Shown: positions 51,340-60,102 of the stretch, piece after piece | How positions within the stretch are numbered: position 1 is the stretch's first letter | How the letters are laid out: every line of letters begins with the position of its first letter | Source of the DNA: Flavobacteriaceae bacterium UBA3356 | GTDB lineage: Bacteria > Bacteroidota > Bacteroidia > Flavobacteriales > Flavobacteriaceae | Assembly: GCA_002360635.1 (NCBI GenBank) | Contig: DEQW01000001.1 | Coordinates: forward strand, 622,036 to 686,035 | Direction: 5' to 3' | DNA length: 64,000 nucleotides | The notes under the pieces: generated by a model | The model's input: the letters and a program-made list of their open reading frames with translations, nothing else | The model's database searches: none | What the model was told of the DNA's origin: nothing | Position numbers and translations under genes: made by a program

Positions 51340-51717
51340 ATGAATTCAACCTTTACCACTATCCTGCGCATTATCCTTGCGTTAGGTTTACTCGTTTTTG
51401 GGCTTAATAAATTTATAGGTTTTATGCCCGCGCCAGAGCTACCGGAAAATGCTGCGAACTTTATGCAATCTTTACAAGCAACTGGTTATGTTTTGCCCAT
51501 TGTTGGTGCTCTGGAGATTTTTATTGGTTTCCTTTTATTAATAAAAAAATGGGTTCCGTTCGCTTTGCTATTATTAGCTCCTATTAGTGTAAATATTGTA
51601 TTATTTCACTTGTTTTTGGACCTTCCAGATATAGCAGGTGCCGTTGTTGTAGCGGTTATCAATATTATCTTAATTTATAAGTACTGGAAAGTGTATCGTC
51701 CGTTATTTCAGTATTAA
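51340..51717 (+). CDS. DoxX-like membrane protein
   Basis: This 125-residue protein has four hydrophobic segments (LRIILALGLLVFGLNKF, VLPIVGALEIFIGFLLL, FALLLLAPISVNIVLFHLF, AVVVAVINIILIYKYW) in the arrangement of DoxX/DUF4870-like small membrane proteins. GLNKFIGFMP after the first helix is typical of the family. Its function is not known. It is transcribed in the same direction as asd but separated by 101 bp. Confidence 0.8.
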   Translation: MNSTFTTILRIILALGLLVFGLNKFIGFMPAPELPENAANFMQSLQATGYVLPIVGALEIFIGFLLLIKKWVPFALLLLAPISVNIVLFHLFLDLPDIAGAVVVAVINIILIYKYWKVYRPLFQY

Positions 51718-51803
51718 TTTTTTTTCTGAAAAATTACTAACAAACTTATAACAGTTTACAAGAGCGGTTTTTACTACATTTACCGACTACTAAATTATTT
51801 TAT

Positions 51804-53966
51804 ATGAAAAAACTAATCATTCCTATTGTAATTGGCCTTACCGTTGTGGCTTGCAAAGAAGAACCTAAAAAAGAAACTACTGCTTTGACCTACCCCGAAA
51901 CCAAAAAAGTCGATACCGTTGACACCTATTTTGGAACCGAAGTAAAAGACCCATATCGTTGGCTCGAAGACGATATGAGCGAAGAAACTGCCGATTGGGT
52001 ACAACGTGAAAACAAAACCACATATGGCTACTTAGAAAACATCCCATATCGCGACGCTTTAAAAGAACGCTTATCAACCCTTTGGAATTACGAAAAAGTA
52101 GGCCCCCCATTTAAAGAAGGCGACTATACTTACTTTTATAAAAACGATGGCTTACAAAACCAATACGTAGTTTATCGTTACAAAACAGAAGAAGACCCAA
52201 GTAATGCCGAAGTTTTTCTAGATCCAAATACCTTTACAGATGATGGGACTATCTCCTTAGATAATTTAAGTTTTTCTGAAGATGGAAAAACAAGTGCCTA
52301 TAGTATTTCTGAAGGAGGAAGCGATTGGCGAAAAGTGTTAGTTATGAATGTTGAAGATAGAGAAATTGTTGAAGACACTTTGGTAGACATTAAATTTAGC
52401 GGCCTATCTTGGAAAGGAAACGAAGGTTTCTACTACTCTAGTTACGACAAACCAAAAGGGAGTGAGCTTTCTGCAAAAACCGATCAGCATAAATTGTATT
52501 ACCACAAACTGGGAACGTCTCAAATGGAAGATGAGTTGATATTTGGCGGAACGGAAGCTGAAAAACACCGTTATGTAGGGGGAAGCGTTTCCGAAGACAA
52601 CCGATATCTTACAATCAGTGCCAGTACTTCTACCTCTGGGAACAAACTGTTTTTAAAAGACTTGACCAAGCCAGATAGCAAGTTGGTAACTATATTGGAT
52701 AATACCGATAGTGATACCTACTTGTTGGACAACGATGGCAGCAAATTATACTTAGTAACCAACCTCAACGCACCGAACAAAAAAATAGTAACCGTAGATG
52801 CTTCCAATCCAACACCTGAAAATTGGAAGGATTTTATTCCAGAAACTGAAAATGTGTTGAGCCCTTCAAGAGGAGGTGGCTATTTCTTTACAAAATATAT
52901 GGTCGATGCTGTTTCAAAAGTGTCTCAATATGATTATGACGGAAACAAAATACGCGACATAGAACTACCGGGAGTAGGAAGCGCGGGAGGTTTTGGAGCC
53001 AAAAAAGATGAAAAAGAATTGTATTACAGCTTTACCAATTACGTAACGCCAGGAAGTATTTACAAATTCGATATTGAAGAAGGAACTTCGGAATTGTACC
53101 GCAAACCTGAAATAGATTTCAATCCTGAAAGCTACGAAAGCAAACAAATATTTTATACTTCAAAAGATGGCACAAAAATTCCTATGATCATCACACATAA
53201 AAAAGGACTTGAACTTAACGGTAAAAACCCGACTATTTTATATGGTTATGGTGGTTTCAACATAAGCTTAACACCAAGCTTTAGTATTACCAATGCTGTG
53301 TGGATGGAGCAAGGCGGTATATATGCTGTACCCAACCTACGTGGTGGTGGCGAATACGGTAAAGAGTGGCACAAAGCTGGAACGAAGATGAAAAAACAAA
53401 ATGTTTTTGATGATTTTATCGCTGCAGCTGAATATTTAATAGAGAACAACTATACTTCAAAAGATTATTTAGCCATTCGTGGAGGTTCTAACGGTGGATT
53501 ATTGGTTGGAGCAACCATGACACAACGCCCCGATTTAATGAAAGTAGCATTACCTGCAGTTGGTGTATTAGATATGTTACGTTATCACACCTTTACAGCT
53601 GGAGCCGGTTGGGCATACGATTATGGAACAGCCGAAGACAGCAAAGAAATGTTCGAGTACCTTAAAGGATATTCACCTTTGCACAATGTAAAAGACGGTG
53701 TGGAGTATCCTGCAACGATGATTACTACTGGCGATCATGACGACCGTGTAGTACCGGCGCATAGTTTTAAATTTGCTGCTGAACTTCAAGAACACCAAAG
53801 TGGCTCAAACCCGGTTTTAATTAGAATAGAAACCGATGCCGGTCACGGTGCCGGAACCCCAGTAAGTAAAACCATCGATCAATATGCCGATATTTTTGGA
53901 TTTACATTATACAATATGGGGTATGAAGTGTTACCTGAAAAAGTAAACGAAAAAATTAAAGAGTAA
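51804..53966 (+). CDS. Prolyl oligopeptidase (S9A family) lipoprotein
   Basis: This 720-residue serine peptidase cleaves short peptides after proline. A lipoprotein signal ends in VVAC (Cys17). The N-terminal YPETKKVDTVDTYFGTEVKDPYRWLEDD is the family start, a seven-bladed propeller follows, and the hydrolase domain has Ser562 in RGGSNGGLLVG, an Asp in GDHDDRVVPAHS and a His in ETDAGHGAGTP. Lipidation places it in the envelope, probably for peptide use. Confidence 0.94.
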   Translation: MKKLIIPIVIGLTVVACKEEPKKETTALTYPETKKVDTVDTYFGTEVKDPYRWLEDDMSEETADWVQRENKTTYGYLENIPYRDALKERLSTLWNYEKVGPPFKEGDYTYFYKNDGLQNQYVVYRYKTEEDPSNAEVFLDPNTFTDDGTISLDNLSFSEDGKTSAYSISEGGSDWRKVLVMNVEDREIVEDTLVDIKFSGLSWKGNEGFYYSSYDKPKGSELSAKTDQHKLYYHKLGTSQMEDELIFGGTEAEKHRYVGGSVSEDNRYLTISASTSTSGNKLFLKDLTKPDSKLVTILDNTDSDTYLLDNDGSKLYLVTNLNAPNKKIVTVDASNPTPENWKDFIPETENVLSPSRGGGYFFTKYMVDAVSKVSQYDYDGNKIRDIELPGVGSAGGFGAKKDEKELYYSFTNYVTPGSIYKFDIEEGTSELYRKPEIDFNPESYESKQIFYTSKDGTKIPMIITHKKGLELNGKNPTILYGYGGFNISLTPSFSITNAVWMEQGGIYAVPNLRGGGEYGKEWHKAGTKMKKQNVFDDFIAAAEYLIENNYTSKDYLAIRGGSNGGLLVGATMTQRPDLMKVALPAVGVLDMLRYHTFTAGAGWAYDYGTAEDSKEMFEYLKGYSPLHNVKDGVEYPATMITTGDHDDRVVPAHSFKFAAELQEHQSGSNPVLIRIETDAGHGAGTPVSKTIDQYADIFGFTLYNMGYEVLPEKVNEKIKE

Positions 53967-53987
53967 TTCGTTATTAATTTCATAATT

Positions 53988-54029
53988 AAGGTTGTCAACG
54001 TGTTTAAAAGCTTAGTTGGCAACCTTTTT
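53988..54029 (+). terminator. Terminator of the prolyl oligopeptidase gene
   Basis: AAGGTTGTCAAC (53988-53999) pairs with GTTGGCAACCTT (54015-54026), 12 pairs with one G-T wobble and a 15-nt loop, followed by a T-run. It ends 15 bp before the ABC ATPase start. Confidence 0.75.
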
Positions 54030-54043
54030 CAATATTTATTTTT

Positions 54044-54979
54044 ATGCTTTCTGTCTCTATACAATCTTTTGCATACGATTCAAAAACAATCTTGAAGGAT
54101 ATTGATTTTGAATTAAAACAAGGAAAACATCTTGCTGTTCTAGGCGAAAGTGGATGCGGAAAATCTACTTTGCTACACCTTGTGTACGGCTTGTTACATC
54201 TAAAAAACGGAACCATTTCGTGGGAAGGTGAACAATTAAAAGGCCCTAACCATAGTCTCATTCCCGGTGAACCGTTTATGAAATTAGTCGCTCAAGATTT
54301 AAACGTGATGCCTTTTACCACCGTTCGAGAAAATATCGCTGAGCATTTACCACGATTGAACCCTAAGGAAGAAAGTGATCGTGTAAACACCTTGTTGAAA
54401 GTAGTCGATTTAGAAGTTTTTGCCAACCGAAAAGTTAAAAACCTCAGTGGCGGTCAAAAACAACGGGTTGCCTTGGCTAAAGCACTTGCTAAGGCTCCAA
54501 AGTTGCTTTTATTGGACGAACCTTTTAGTAGCATTGATACGTTCCGAAAAAATAAGTTGCGTAGACGTTTATTTAGATATTTAAAAGAAGAAAATATAAG
54601 TTGCATCACAGCTACACACGATGCTGAAGAAGCACTATCTTTTTCAGATGAATTGTTATTATTGAAAAAAGGCACAATGGAGCGCTTCGGGAAACCTGAA
54701 GCAATTTACAACAGCCTAGAAACCGAGTATCAGGCTGGTTTTTTTGGCGATGTTACCGTGCTTCCCTCGGAGGTTATTTCTTCAGAAAAAAGAATATTTC
54801 TGCCACATCAATTAATGATTTCTTCAGAAAAGGAAACTAAAATAGAAGTAAAAGTTGAAAACTTTTTTTTTAAAGGAAGTCATTATTTAATTGAAGCTAT
54901 TTATAAGGGAAATCCTATCTTTTTTAATCATCCTGAACCAATTAAAAAAAACAAAATTGTATATCTTTCTGAAAAATAG
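54044..54979 (+). CDS. ABC transporter ATP-binding protein (no adjacent permease)
   Basis: This 311-residue ATPase has Walker A GESGCGKSTLL, the Q-loop LVAQDLNVMPF, the signature LSGGQKQRVALAKALAKAPK, Walker B LLLLDEPFSSID and the switch His in CITATHDAEEAL. A C-terminal extension of about 80 residues (LPHQLMIS ... KVENFFFKGSHYLIEA) resembles the TOBE domain of importers of the PotA/CysA/ModC type. No permease or binding-protein gene is nearby. The substrate is unknown. Confidence 0.87.
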   Translation: MLSVSIQSFAYDSKTILKDIDFELKQGKHLAVLGESGCGKSTLLHLVYGLLHLKNGTISWEGEQLKGPNHSLIPGEPFMKLVAQDLNVMPFTTVRENIAEHLPRLNPKEESDRVNTLLKVVDLEVFANRKVKNLSGGQKQRVALAKALAKAPKLLLLDEPFSSIDTFRKNKLRRRLFRYLKEENISCITATHDAEEALSFSDELLLLKKGTMERFGKPEAIYNSLETEYQAGFFGDVTVLPSEVISSEKRIFLPHQLMISSEKETKIEVKVENFFFKGSHYLIEAIYKGNPIFFNHPEPIKKNKIVYLSEK

Positions 54980-54992
54980 AATGATATGAAAA

Positions 54993-55508
54993 TTGCTTCA
55001 TTGCTTATCGCTTGTTTTTTTTACACTCGCTGTTCAAGCTCAAAAAAACACGGACTTTTCTGGCAAAGTACAAACAATAGACAGTACCTTAGAAACTTTA
55101 TATAGCGTTATTTCAGGAGAGAAAGGGGAAGCTCGTAATTGGGAGTTGTTCAACTATCTATTTAAAGATGGAGCACAGTTAATTCCTTCTCGAAAAAATG
55201 AAGAAGGGGTTATTGATGTCACTTATATGAGTCCGAAAAATTATGTAGAAACTGCTGGTACTTGGTTGGTGGAAAACGGTTTTTTTGAAAAAGAAATCCA
55301 TCGTGTAGAGAATACCTTCGGAAATATTACCCAAGTATTCAGTACGTATGAGTCGTATCGTTCCCAAAAAGACAAACAACCCTTCGCACGGGGCATAAAC
55401 AGTATACAACTGTTATATGATGGTTCCCGATGGTGGGTTGTAAATATCTATTGGATGCAAGAATCGGACGAGCATCCAATTCCTGCAAAATATTTGCCTT
55501 CTAAATAG
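54993..55508 (+). CDS. Small exported hypothetical protein with apparent signal-peptide frameshift
   Basis: The open frame begins at a TTG (54993) and encodes 171 residues, with an imperfect hydrophobic N terminus ending AVQAQ. A better start, ATG at 54986, lies in another frame and gives MKIASLLIACFF before a run of eight T (55015-55022); with one T fewer it would join the long frame as a textbook signal peptide. So the gene may be frameshifted in this genome, phase-variable, or affected by a sequencing error. The mature part (GEARNWELFNYLFKDGAQLI ... VENGFFEKEIHRVENTFGNITQVFSTYES ... INSIQLLYDGSRWWVVNIYWM) resembles NTF2-like folds of the DUF4440 type. It overlaps the convergent gene by 8 bp. 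Confidence 0.75.
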   Translation: MLHCLSLVFFTLAVQAQKNTDFSGKVQTIDSTLETLYSVISGEKGEARNWELFNYLFKDGAQLIPSRKNEEGVIDVTYMSPKNYVETAGTWLVENGFFEKEIHRVENTFGNITQVFSTYESYRSQKDKQPFARGINSIQLLYDGSRWWVVNIYWMQESDEHPIPAKYLPSK

Positions 55509-56139
55509 TTTTTACAGCGTCGTCAATTTCTGTTTCCCCTTGTAAAATTTCAAAGGTTTTATTTGGTGCAATATCATCGTGAAGAGCTGCGACCAAAGTT
55601 TCGGCTACATCATCACGAGTAATGCTTCCGCGTTCGTTCAGTTTTTTCGCTAGCTTTATTTTTCCCGTGCCTTTGTCATCTGTCAACGCTCCCGGGCGCA
55701 CTATGGAATAATCCATACCGCTGTTTCGTAGGTGCTCATCTGCGTTTTGTTTGGCTTCTAAATAGTGTTGCAAGTCTTCATTTTGCTCTGGATTATCAGT
55801 TCCCATAGAGCTTAACATCACAAACTTTCTTATTCCTGCAATTTCGGCTAGGTCAATTAATTTTTTGGCTCCTTCTTGATCAACAGCCGTGGTTTTTTCT
55901 TTTGAAGTATCTCCACCAGAACCAGCTGCAAATACAATTTTATGAATTCGCGTTACGGTATGGCTTACGTTTTTCTCCAAATCGCCCATGACCGTTTCGA
56001 TGTCTTTCTTTTTAAATTGTCCTGCCTGATCTTGATGGCGAATCATTGCTACAGGTTCGTAATTTCTATACTTATCTAATATGTCAACGATTTTTTTTCC
56101 TGTGGTACCGTTGGCACCCACTACTAATACTTTTTCCAT
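55501..56139 (-). CDS. NAD(P)H-binding SDR-like protein
   Basis: This 212-residue Rossmann-fold protein has the N-terminal VLVVGANGTTGKKIVDIL, the strand TVMGDLEKNV, KIVFAAGSGG and FVMLSSMGTDNP, then YSIVRPGALTD. The pattern fits atypical SDR proteins of the YwnB/NmrA-like type, which bind NAD(P) and may act as sensors or reductases. It is a different protein from the SDR-like gene at 13791. The substrate is unknown. Confidence 0.85.
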   Translation of the reverse strand: MEKVLVVGANGTTGKKIVDILDKYRNYEPVAMIRHQDQAGQFKKKDIETVMGDLEKNVSHTVTRIHKIVFAAGSGGDTSKEKTTAVDQEGAKKLIDLAEIAGIRKFVMLSSMGTDNPEQNEDLQHYLEAKQNADEHLRNSGMDYSIVRPGALTDDKGTGKIKLAKKLNERGSITRDDVAETLVAALHDDIAPNKTFEILQGETEIDDAVKTI

Positions 56140-56169
56140 ATGTGCAAGTTACAAACAGAGCAAAAACTA

Positions 56170-56203
56170 AAAGCCTACGTTAACGGCTTTTAACGTAGGC
56201 TTT
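56170..56203 (-). terminator. Terminator between the two oxidoreductase genes
   Basis: AAAGCCTACGTTA (56170-56182) pairs perfectly with TAACGTAGGCTTT (56191-56203), a 13-bp stem with an 8-nt loop. It lies 41 bp past the stop of the minus-strand gene at 56244, with T-rich sequence following on that strand. Confidence 0.78.
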
Positions 56204-56243
56204 AGCAAGTCTTTAATAAACTAATATGCTTACAAAAAGCGGT

Positions 56244-57242
56244 TTATACTTTTACAATCATTTTTCCTTTGTTTTTACCATCAAACAAATCTATAAATGC
56301 CTGCGGAATTTTGTCAAACCCTTCTACAATCGTCTCAGAGTAGGTTAGTTTATCTTCTTGTAACCAGGTAGCCAACTGTTGAACGGCTTCGCCAAATTCA
56401 TCTTGGTAATCGCGAACGGTAAAGCCTTGCATTAAAACGCTTTTTTTAATTAAGGTGGTTTCATGCCTTGGGCCGGTGGGGCGTTCGGTTTCGTTATATA
56501 GAGAAATCGCGCCACAATTTACAATTCTACCTTTTCTATTAATGTTAGCCATGGCGGCGTCTAAAATTTCGCCTCCTACATTATCAAAATAGACATCCAC
56601 GCCGTGAGGACAAGCTTCAGCAATGGCTTTGCTCATGTTTTCAGTAGTCTTATAATTGATGCCTTCATCAAAATGGAATTTCTCTTTTATAGTATTTATT
56701 TTTTCATCTGTACCCGCAATACCAACTACTTTACAGCCTTTAATTTTTCCTATTTGTCCAACAACTGTCCCTACAGCGCCTGATGCTCCTGAAACCAACA
56801 ACGTTTCTCCTTTTTTTAGTTTTCCAATTTTTTCAAGCCCTAAAAACGCAGTAATTCCGGTTAAACCTAAAACACCTAGATAAGCAGATAGCGGAGCCTT
56901 GCTACCATCTACTTTTTGAAGTCCGTTTCCATTGGATGTCTGAAATTGCTTCCATTGCAACATACCATTTACATAGTCGCCTTTCTTAAAATTGTCTGAG
57001 TTACTTTCTATTACTTCAGCGATAATGCCTGATTCTATAGGTTCATTCAATTGAAATGGTTCTATATACGATTTTTCATCCCGCATTCTTCCGCGTAAAT
57101 ACGGATCTACCGATACATACTTTGTTTTTAACAAAACCTCTCCTTTTTCAGGGCTGGGTTTTTCAGTTTCTTTAAACTCAAAATCGTCAAGGGTCGGCCT
57201 TCCTTTTGGTCTGTTTTTTAATAATATTTCTTTATTCATCAT
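56244..57242 (-). CDS. NADP-dependent oxidoreductase, zinc-independent MDR family (CurA/PTGR-like)
   Basis: This 332-residue enzyme has the MDR N-terminal domain with YVSVDPYLRGRM, the Rossmann motif SGASGAVGTVVGQIGKIKGCKVVGIAG, and VDVYFDNVGGEILDA. These match the prostaglandin reductase/leukotriene dehydrogenase and YncB/CurA group, which reduce conjugated double bonds with NADPH. No zinc ligands are seen. Start may be either of two adjacent ATG codons. It is divergent from the FUSC gene, with a possible shared operator between them. Confidence 0.9.
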   Translation of the reverse strand: MMNKEILLKNRPKGRPTLDDFEFKETEKPSPEKGEVLLKTKYVSVDPYLRGRMRDEKSYIEPFQLNEPIESGIIAEVIESNSDNFKKGDYVNGMLQWKQFQTSNGNGLQKVDGSKAPLSAYLGVLGLTGITAFLGLEKIGKLKKGETLLVSGASGAVGTVVGQIGKIKGCKVVGIAGTDEKINTIKEKFHFDEGINYKTTENMSKAIAEACPHGVDVYFDNVGGEILDAAMANINRKGRIVNCGAISLYNETERPTGPRHETTLIKKSVLMQGFTVRDYQDEFGEAVQQLATWLQEDKLTYSETIVEGFDKIPQAFIDLFDGKNKGKMIVKV

Positions 57243-57346
57243 TTTTTATTTTTTTAGTACAAATCACTTTGTAATAAAGTTACAAGTTTGTTTACGCATA
57301 TCTTTGGGTGTTGTATTCATTTTTAGGTTTTTTCAGAAAAGATTAA

Positions 57347-57376
57347 CTTAGTTACCTTAGTTACGCAGTACCTTTG
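57347..57376 (+). promoter_or_regulatory. Promoter and tandem 9-bp repeat before the FUSC gene
   Basis: CTTAGTTAC occurs twice, directly adjacent (57347-57355 and 57356-57364), followed by TACCTTTG (57369-57376), which matches TAnnTTTG. The tandem repeat fills the region upstream of -7 and looks like a regulator site. The first in-frame TTG of the FUSC gene (57374) lies inside this -7 box. Confidence 0.5.
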
Positions 57377-59629
57377 CAGTTGAACCATCAAGATTTGAAC
57401 CTTACAAAAACAATTTCTACAAACTTTAAAGAGCTCATACAGTTTTTGAAAAGCACCAGCTTTTCAAAAGCAATTATTGTAGGTATTGCTTTGTCTTTGC
57501 CAATTATAATTGGAGTGCAATTTGGATTTATGGAAATTGCCATTGCTTTATCTTTTGGAGCTTTTTGGAGTTCACCCAGTGATGTGAGCGGTAGCTTTCG
57601 GCATAAAACCTATGGAATTTTATATTCTATCGCACTTATTGTTATCGTGAGTTTTATTGGCGGCTATCTTGATTTTGACACTTGGTTTTTATTGCCGGTA
57701 TTAGGGGTGTTAACGTTCGCTATTTCATATATCGCGGTGTTCGGGTTTAGAGCTTCTTTAATTAGTTTTTCTGGGTTATTAGCATTAGTGTTAAGTTTTG
57801 CTCACGAAGCAGAGCGATTGGAAACCTACGAGTATGCATTTTTTGTAGGTCTTGGTGGTTTATGGTATTTGGTATTGGCTACTATTTGGCACAAAATAAA
57901 CCCCAAAGGGCAAACGGAAGAATTACTCACGCAAACCTACCAACAAACTGCTGAATTTTTAGAAATAAGAGGAAAATTGATTGGTCCAAATTCCGATAGG
58001 GAACAATTACAATCCAAACTTCTAGCACTACAAGGCGAAATTAATGATAACCATGAAACGCTTCGTGAAATTTTAATTTCATCTAGGAAGAGTTCAGGTC
58101 GTTCGGCATACAATAACAAACGGCTTTTAGTTTTTGTTCAATTAGTTGATATGCTGGAAATGGGATTGGCAAACCCAGTAAATTACAACAAAATGGATGT
58201 CCTTTTAAGCAATCATCCAGAATTTGTACAAAGTTTTCAAAACTTACTTTTTGAAATGTCCAGACAGTTGCTACTTATTTCTGAAGCAGGACAAAACGTA
58301 CGTAAAATTCCGAAAAACGATACATTGATAAATTGCTTTAAAAAGCTAAAAAAAAATGTTTCCGAATTAAAATCGAGCAGTAAGACTGAAGATTATGAAG
58401 GGTTCTTAATGCTTCAGAATTTATTGGAATACCAAGAAAACCAAATTGAAAAAATTCAGAAAATAAAATGGTTGCTTGCCAATCCAAACCCTCGGGATAT
58501 AAAATTTATTAAAAAGGAAGTGGCAAGGCGCTTTGTAACCACACAAGATTATAACCCCGCGCTTTTAATTAGAAATTTCAGTTTTAAATCGGCTATTTTT
58601 AAACATGCTTTACGACTGGCCGTAGCAGTAATGGTGGGTTATGGCATAGGTGTTTATTTTGATTTTCAAAACCCATACTGGATATTGCTTACTCTCATCG
58701 TAATAATGCGCCCCAGTTATGGCCTAACAAAATCTCGCTCTAAAGAACGTATTATTGGTACTTTAATAGGTGGAGCGATTGCTACTGCAATTGTATTTAT
58801 AACGCAAAATACCTACGTTTTTGCCATTTTGGGCTTAGGATCGTTGGTTATGGCGCTCTCTATGCTACAAAAAAACTACAAAACCGCAGCTACTTTTATA
58901 ACGCTGAGTGTAGTATTTATTTACGCGATTATTAGGCCCGATGTTTTAACAGTTATTCAATTTAGGATTATCGACACCTTAATTGGAGCAGGGATTTCTA
59001 CAGTTGCGATGTTATTTTTATGGCCTGCTTGGGAGTTTATGGACATTAAAAGCAGTATTAAAAAAAGTGTCGCGGCTAATAGAGTTTTCCTTTTAGAAAT
59101 TATAGACCAATATCAAAAAAAGGGAGAATTGCCTACCACATTCAAGCTCTCTAGAAAAAATGCATTTTTAGAAATGTCTAATCTAAGTGCCGCCTTTCAA
59201 CGCATGTCGCAAGATCCAAAATCGAAACAAAAAAACCTCGGTAAAATTTATGAGCTTGTTGTGCTGAACCATACGTTACTATCTTCCCTTGCCTCGTTAA
59301 GCACCTATATTCAAAACAACCCAACCACTGAAGCTTCCAGCAGATTTACAACTGCAGGAAAGCATATTGATGAAAATTTAGAGCATATATTATCTTTTTT
59401 ACAACAAGAGGAAAATGGTTCAAGAGAAATTGATGTTGAAAATAAAAATGAATTTTTCAAACAAGAACTTCCAAAATTCACCTTGGAAAACCACGATCTT
59501 CCTACTTCTGTACACCCTAAGTTAGAGCGTCAATTTCAAGAAGCTCATTTGGTACGGGAACAATTGCATTGGTTGTTTTCGATAAGTAAAAAAATGCTTC
59601 AGATAAGTGAAAGAGTTAATTTTGCCTGA
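57374..59629 (+). CDS. FUSC family (YccS/YhfK-like) inner-membrane protein
   Basis: This protein of up to 751 residues has two membrane blocks of about six helices each, around residues 35-170 and 410-560, each followed by a cytoplasmic helical region, the layout of the fusaric-acid-resistance/aromatic-efflux superfamily. YWILLTLIVIMRPSYGLTKSRSKERIIGTLIGG is the typical start of the second block. The start codon is uncertain: there is no ATG upstream of the first helix, and TTG at 57374 overlaps the promoter, so TTG at 57380 or 57395 is more likely. Substrate unknown. Confidence 0.85.
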   Translation: MQLNHQDLNLTKTISTNFKELIQFLKSTSFSKAIIVGIALSLPIIIGVQFGFMEIAIALSFGAFWSSPSDVSGSFRHKTYGILYSIALIVIVSFIGGYLDFDTWFLLPVLGVLTFAISYIAVFGFRASLISFSGLLALVLSFAHEAERLETYEYAFFVGLGGLWYLVLATIWHKINPKGQTEELLTQTYQQTAEFLEIRGKLIGPNSDREQLQSKLLALQGEINDNHETLREILISSRKSSGRSAYNNKRLLVFVQLVDMLEMGLANPVNYNKMDVLLSNHPEFVQSFQNLLFEMSRQLLLISEAGQNVRKIPKNDTLINCFKKLKKNVSELKSSSKTEDYEGFLMLQNLLEYQENQIEKIQKIKWLLANPNPRDIKFIKKEVARRFVTTQDYNPALLIRNFSFKSAIFKHALRLAVAVMVGYGIGVYFDFQNPYWILLTLIVIMRPSYGLTKSRSKERIIGTLIGGAIATAIVFITQNTYVFAILGLGSLVMALSMLQKNYKTAATFITLSVVFIYAIIRPDVLTVIQFRIIDTLIGAGISTVAMLFLWPAWEFMDIKSSIKKSVAANRVFLLEIIDQYQKKGELPTTFKLSRKNAFLEMSNLSAAFQRMSQDPKSKQKNLGKIYELVVLNHTLLSSLASLSTYIQNNPTTEASSRFTTAGKHIDENLEHILSFLQQEENGSREIDVENKNEFFKQELPKFTLENHDLPTSVHPKLERQFQEAHLVREQLHWLFSISKKMLQISERVNFA

Positions 59630-59643
59630 TCTTTTAAAAGAAA

Positions 59644-60102
59644 TCAAACAACGCTTTTAATGGTATATTCCTTTTCATTAAAAACAAACGAATCGCCTTT
59701 TTTCTTCCCAGAAAGCAATTGACCTATAGGTGAGTTTAACGCCACGCACACATAGTTTGTTTTACCAACAGTAACAACTCCAATTGAAATACCGATAAAA
59801 TATGTGGCTTGATTGGTATACACCAAACTTCCCAACCGAACGTAATCTGATTTTGAATTAATGTCGATTTTTCGGACTAACTGCTGGAGTTTTTCAATTT
59901 CCTGTAATTGTTTACCCGCATTTTCGCGGTCTATTTGTAGCATCGCCCTGCCGGTTTCATGTTTATCTCCTGCGCTACTTTTAGATTCCTCTAATAGCGA
60001 TTCTTCAATATCGGAAATAGTCTGTTTTATTTTGTTAAAACGCTTATTTGCAACGTCTTTACAATAGTTCAGTAGGGTGGCTTTTAATTCTTTTGTCGTC
60101 AT
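59644..60102 (-). CDS. GreA/GreB-like protein
   Basis: This 152-residue protein has an N-terminal helical hairpin (about residues 5-80, with KQTISDIEESLLEESKSSAGDKHETGRAMLQ and ENAGKQLQEIEKLQQLV) and a C-terminal beta domain (SLVYTNQATYFIGISIGVV ... ALNSPIGQLLSGKKKGDSFVFN). That layout is the one of transcript-cleavage factors GreA/GreB, including ...SPIGQLLSGKKKGD near the C terminus. Homologues in Bacteroidetes databases are often labelled 3-oxoacyl-ACP synthase, which the sequence does not support. Its 3-residue start overlap with mtgA suggests coupling. Confidence 0.75.
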   Translation of the reverse strand: MTTKELKATLLNYCKDVANKRFNKIKQTISDIEESLLEESKSSAGDKHETGRAMLQIDRENAGKQLQEIEKLQQLVRKIDINSKSDYVRLGSLVYTNQATYFIGISIGVVTVGKTNYVCVALNSPIGQLLSGKKKGDSFVFNEKEYTIKSVV

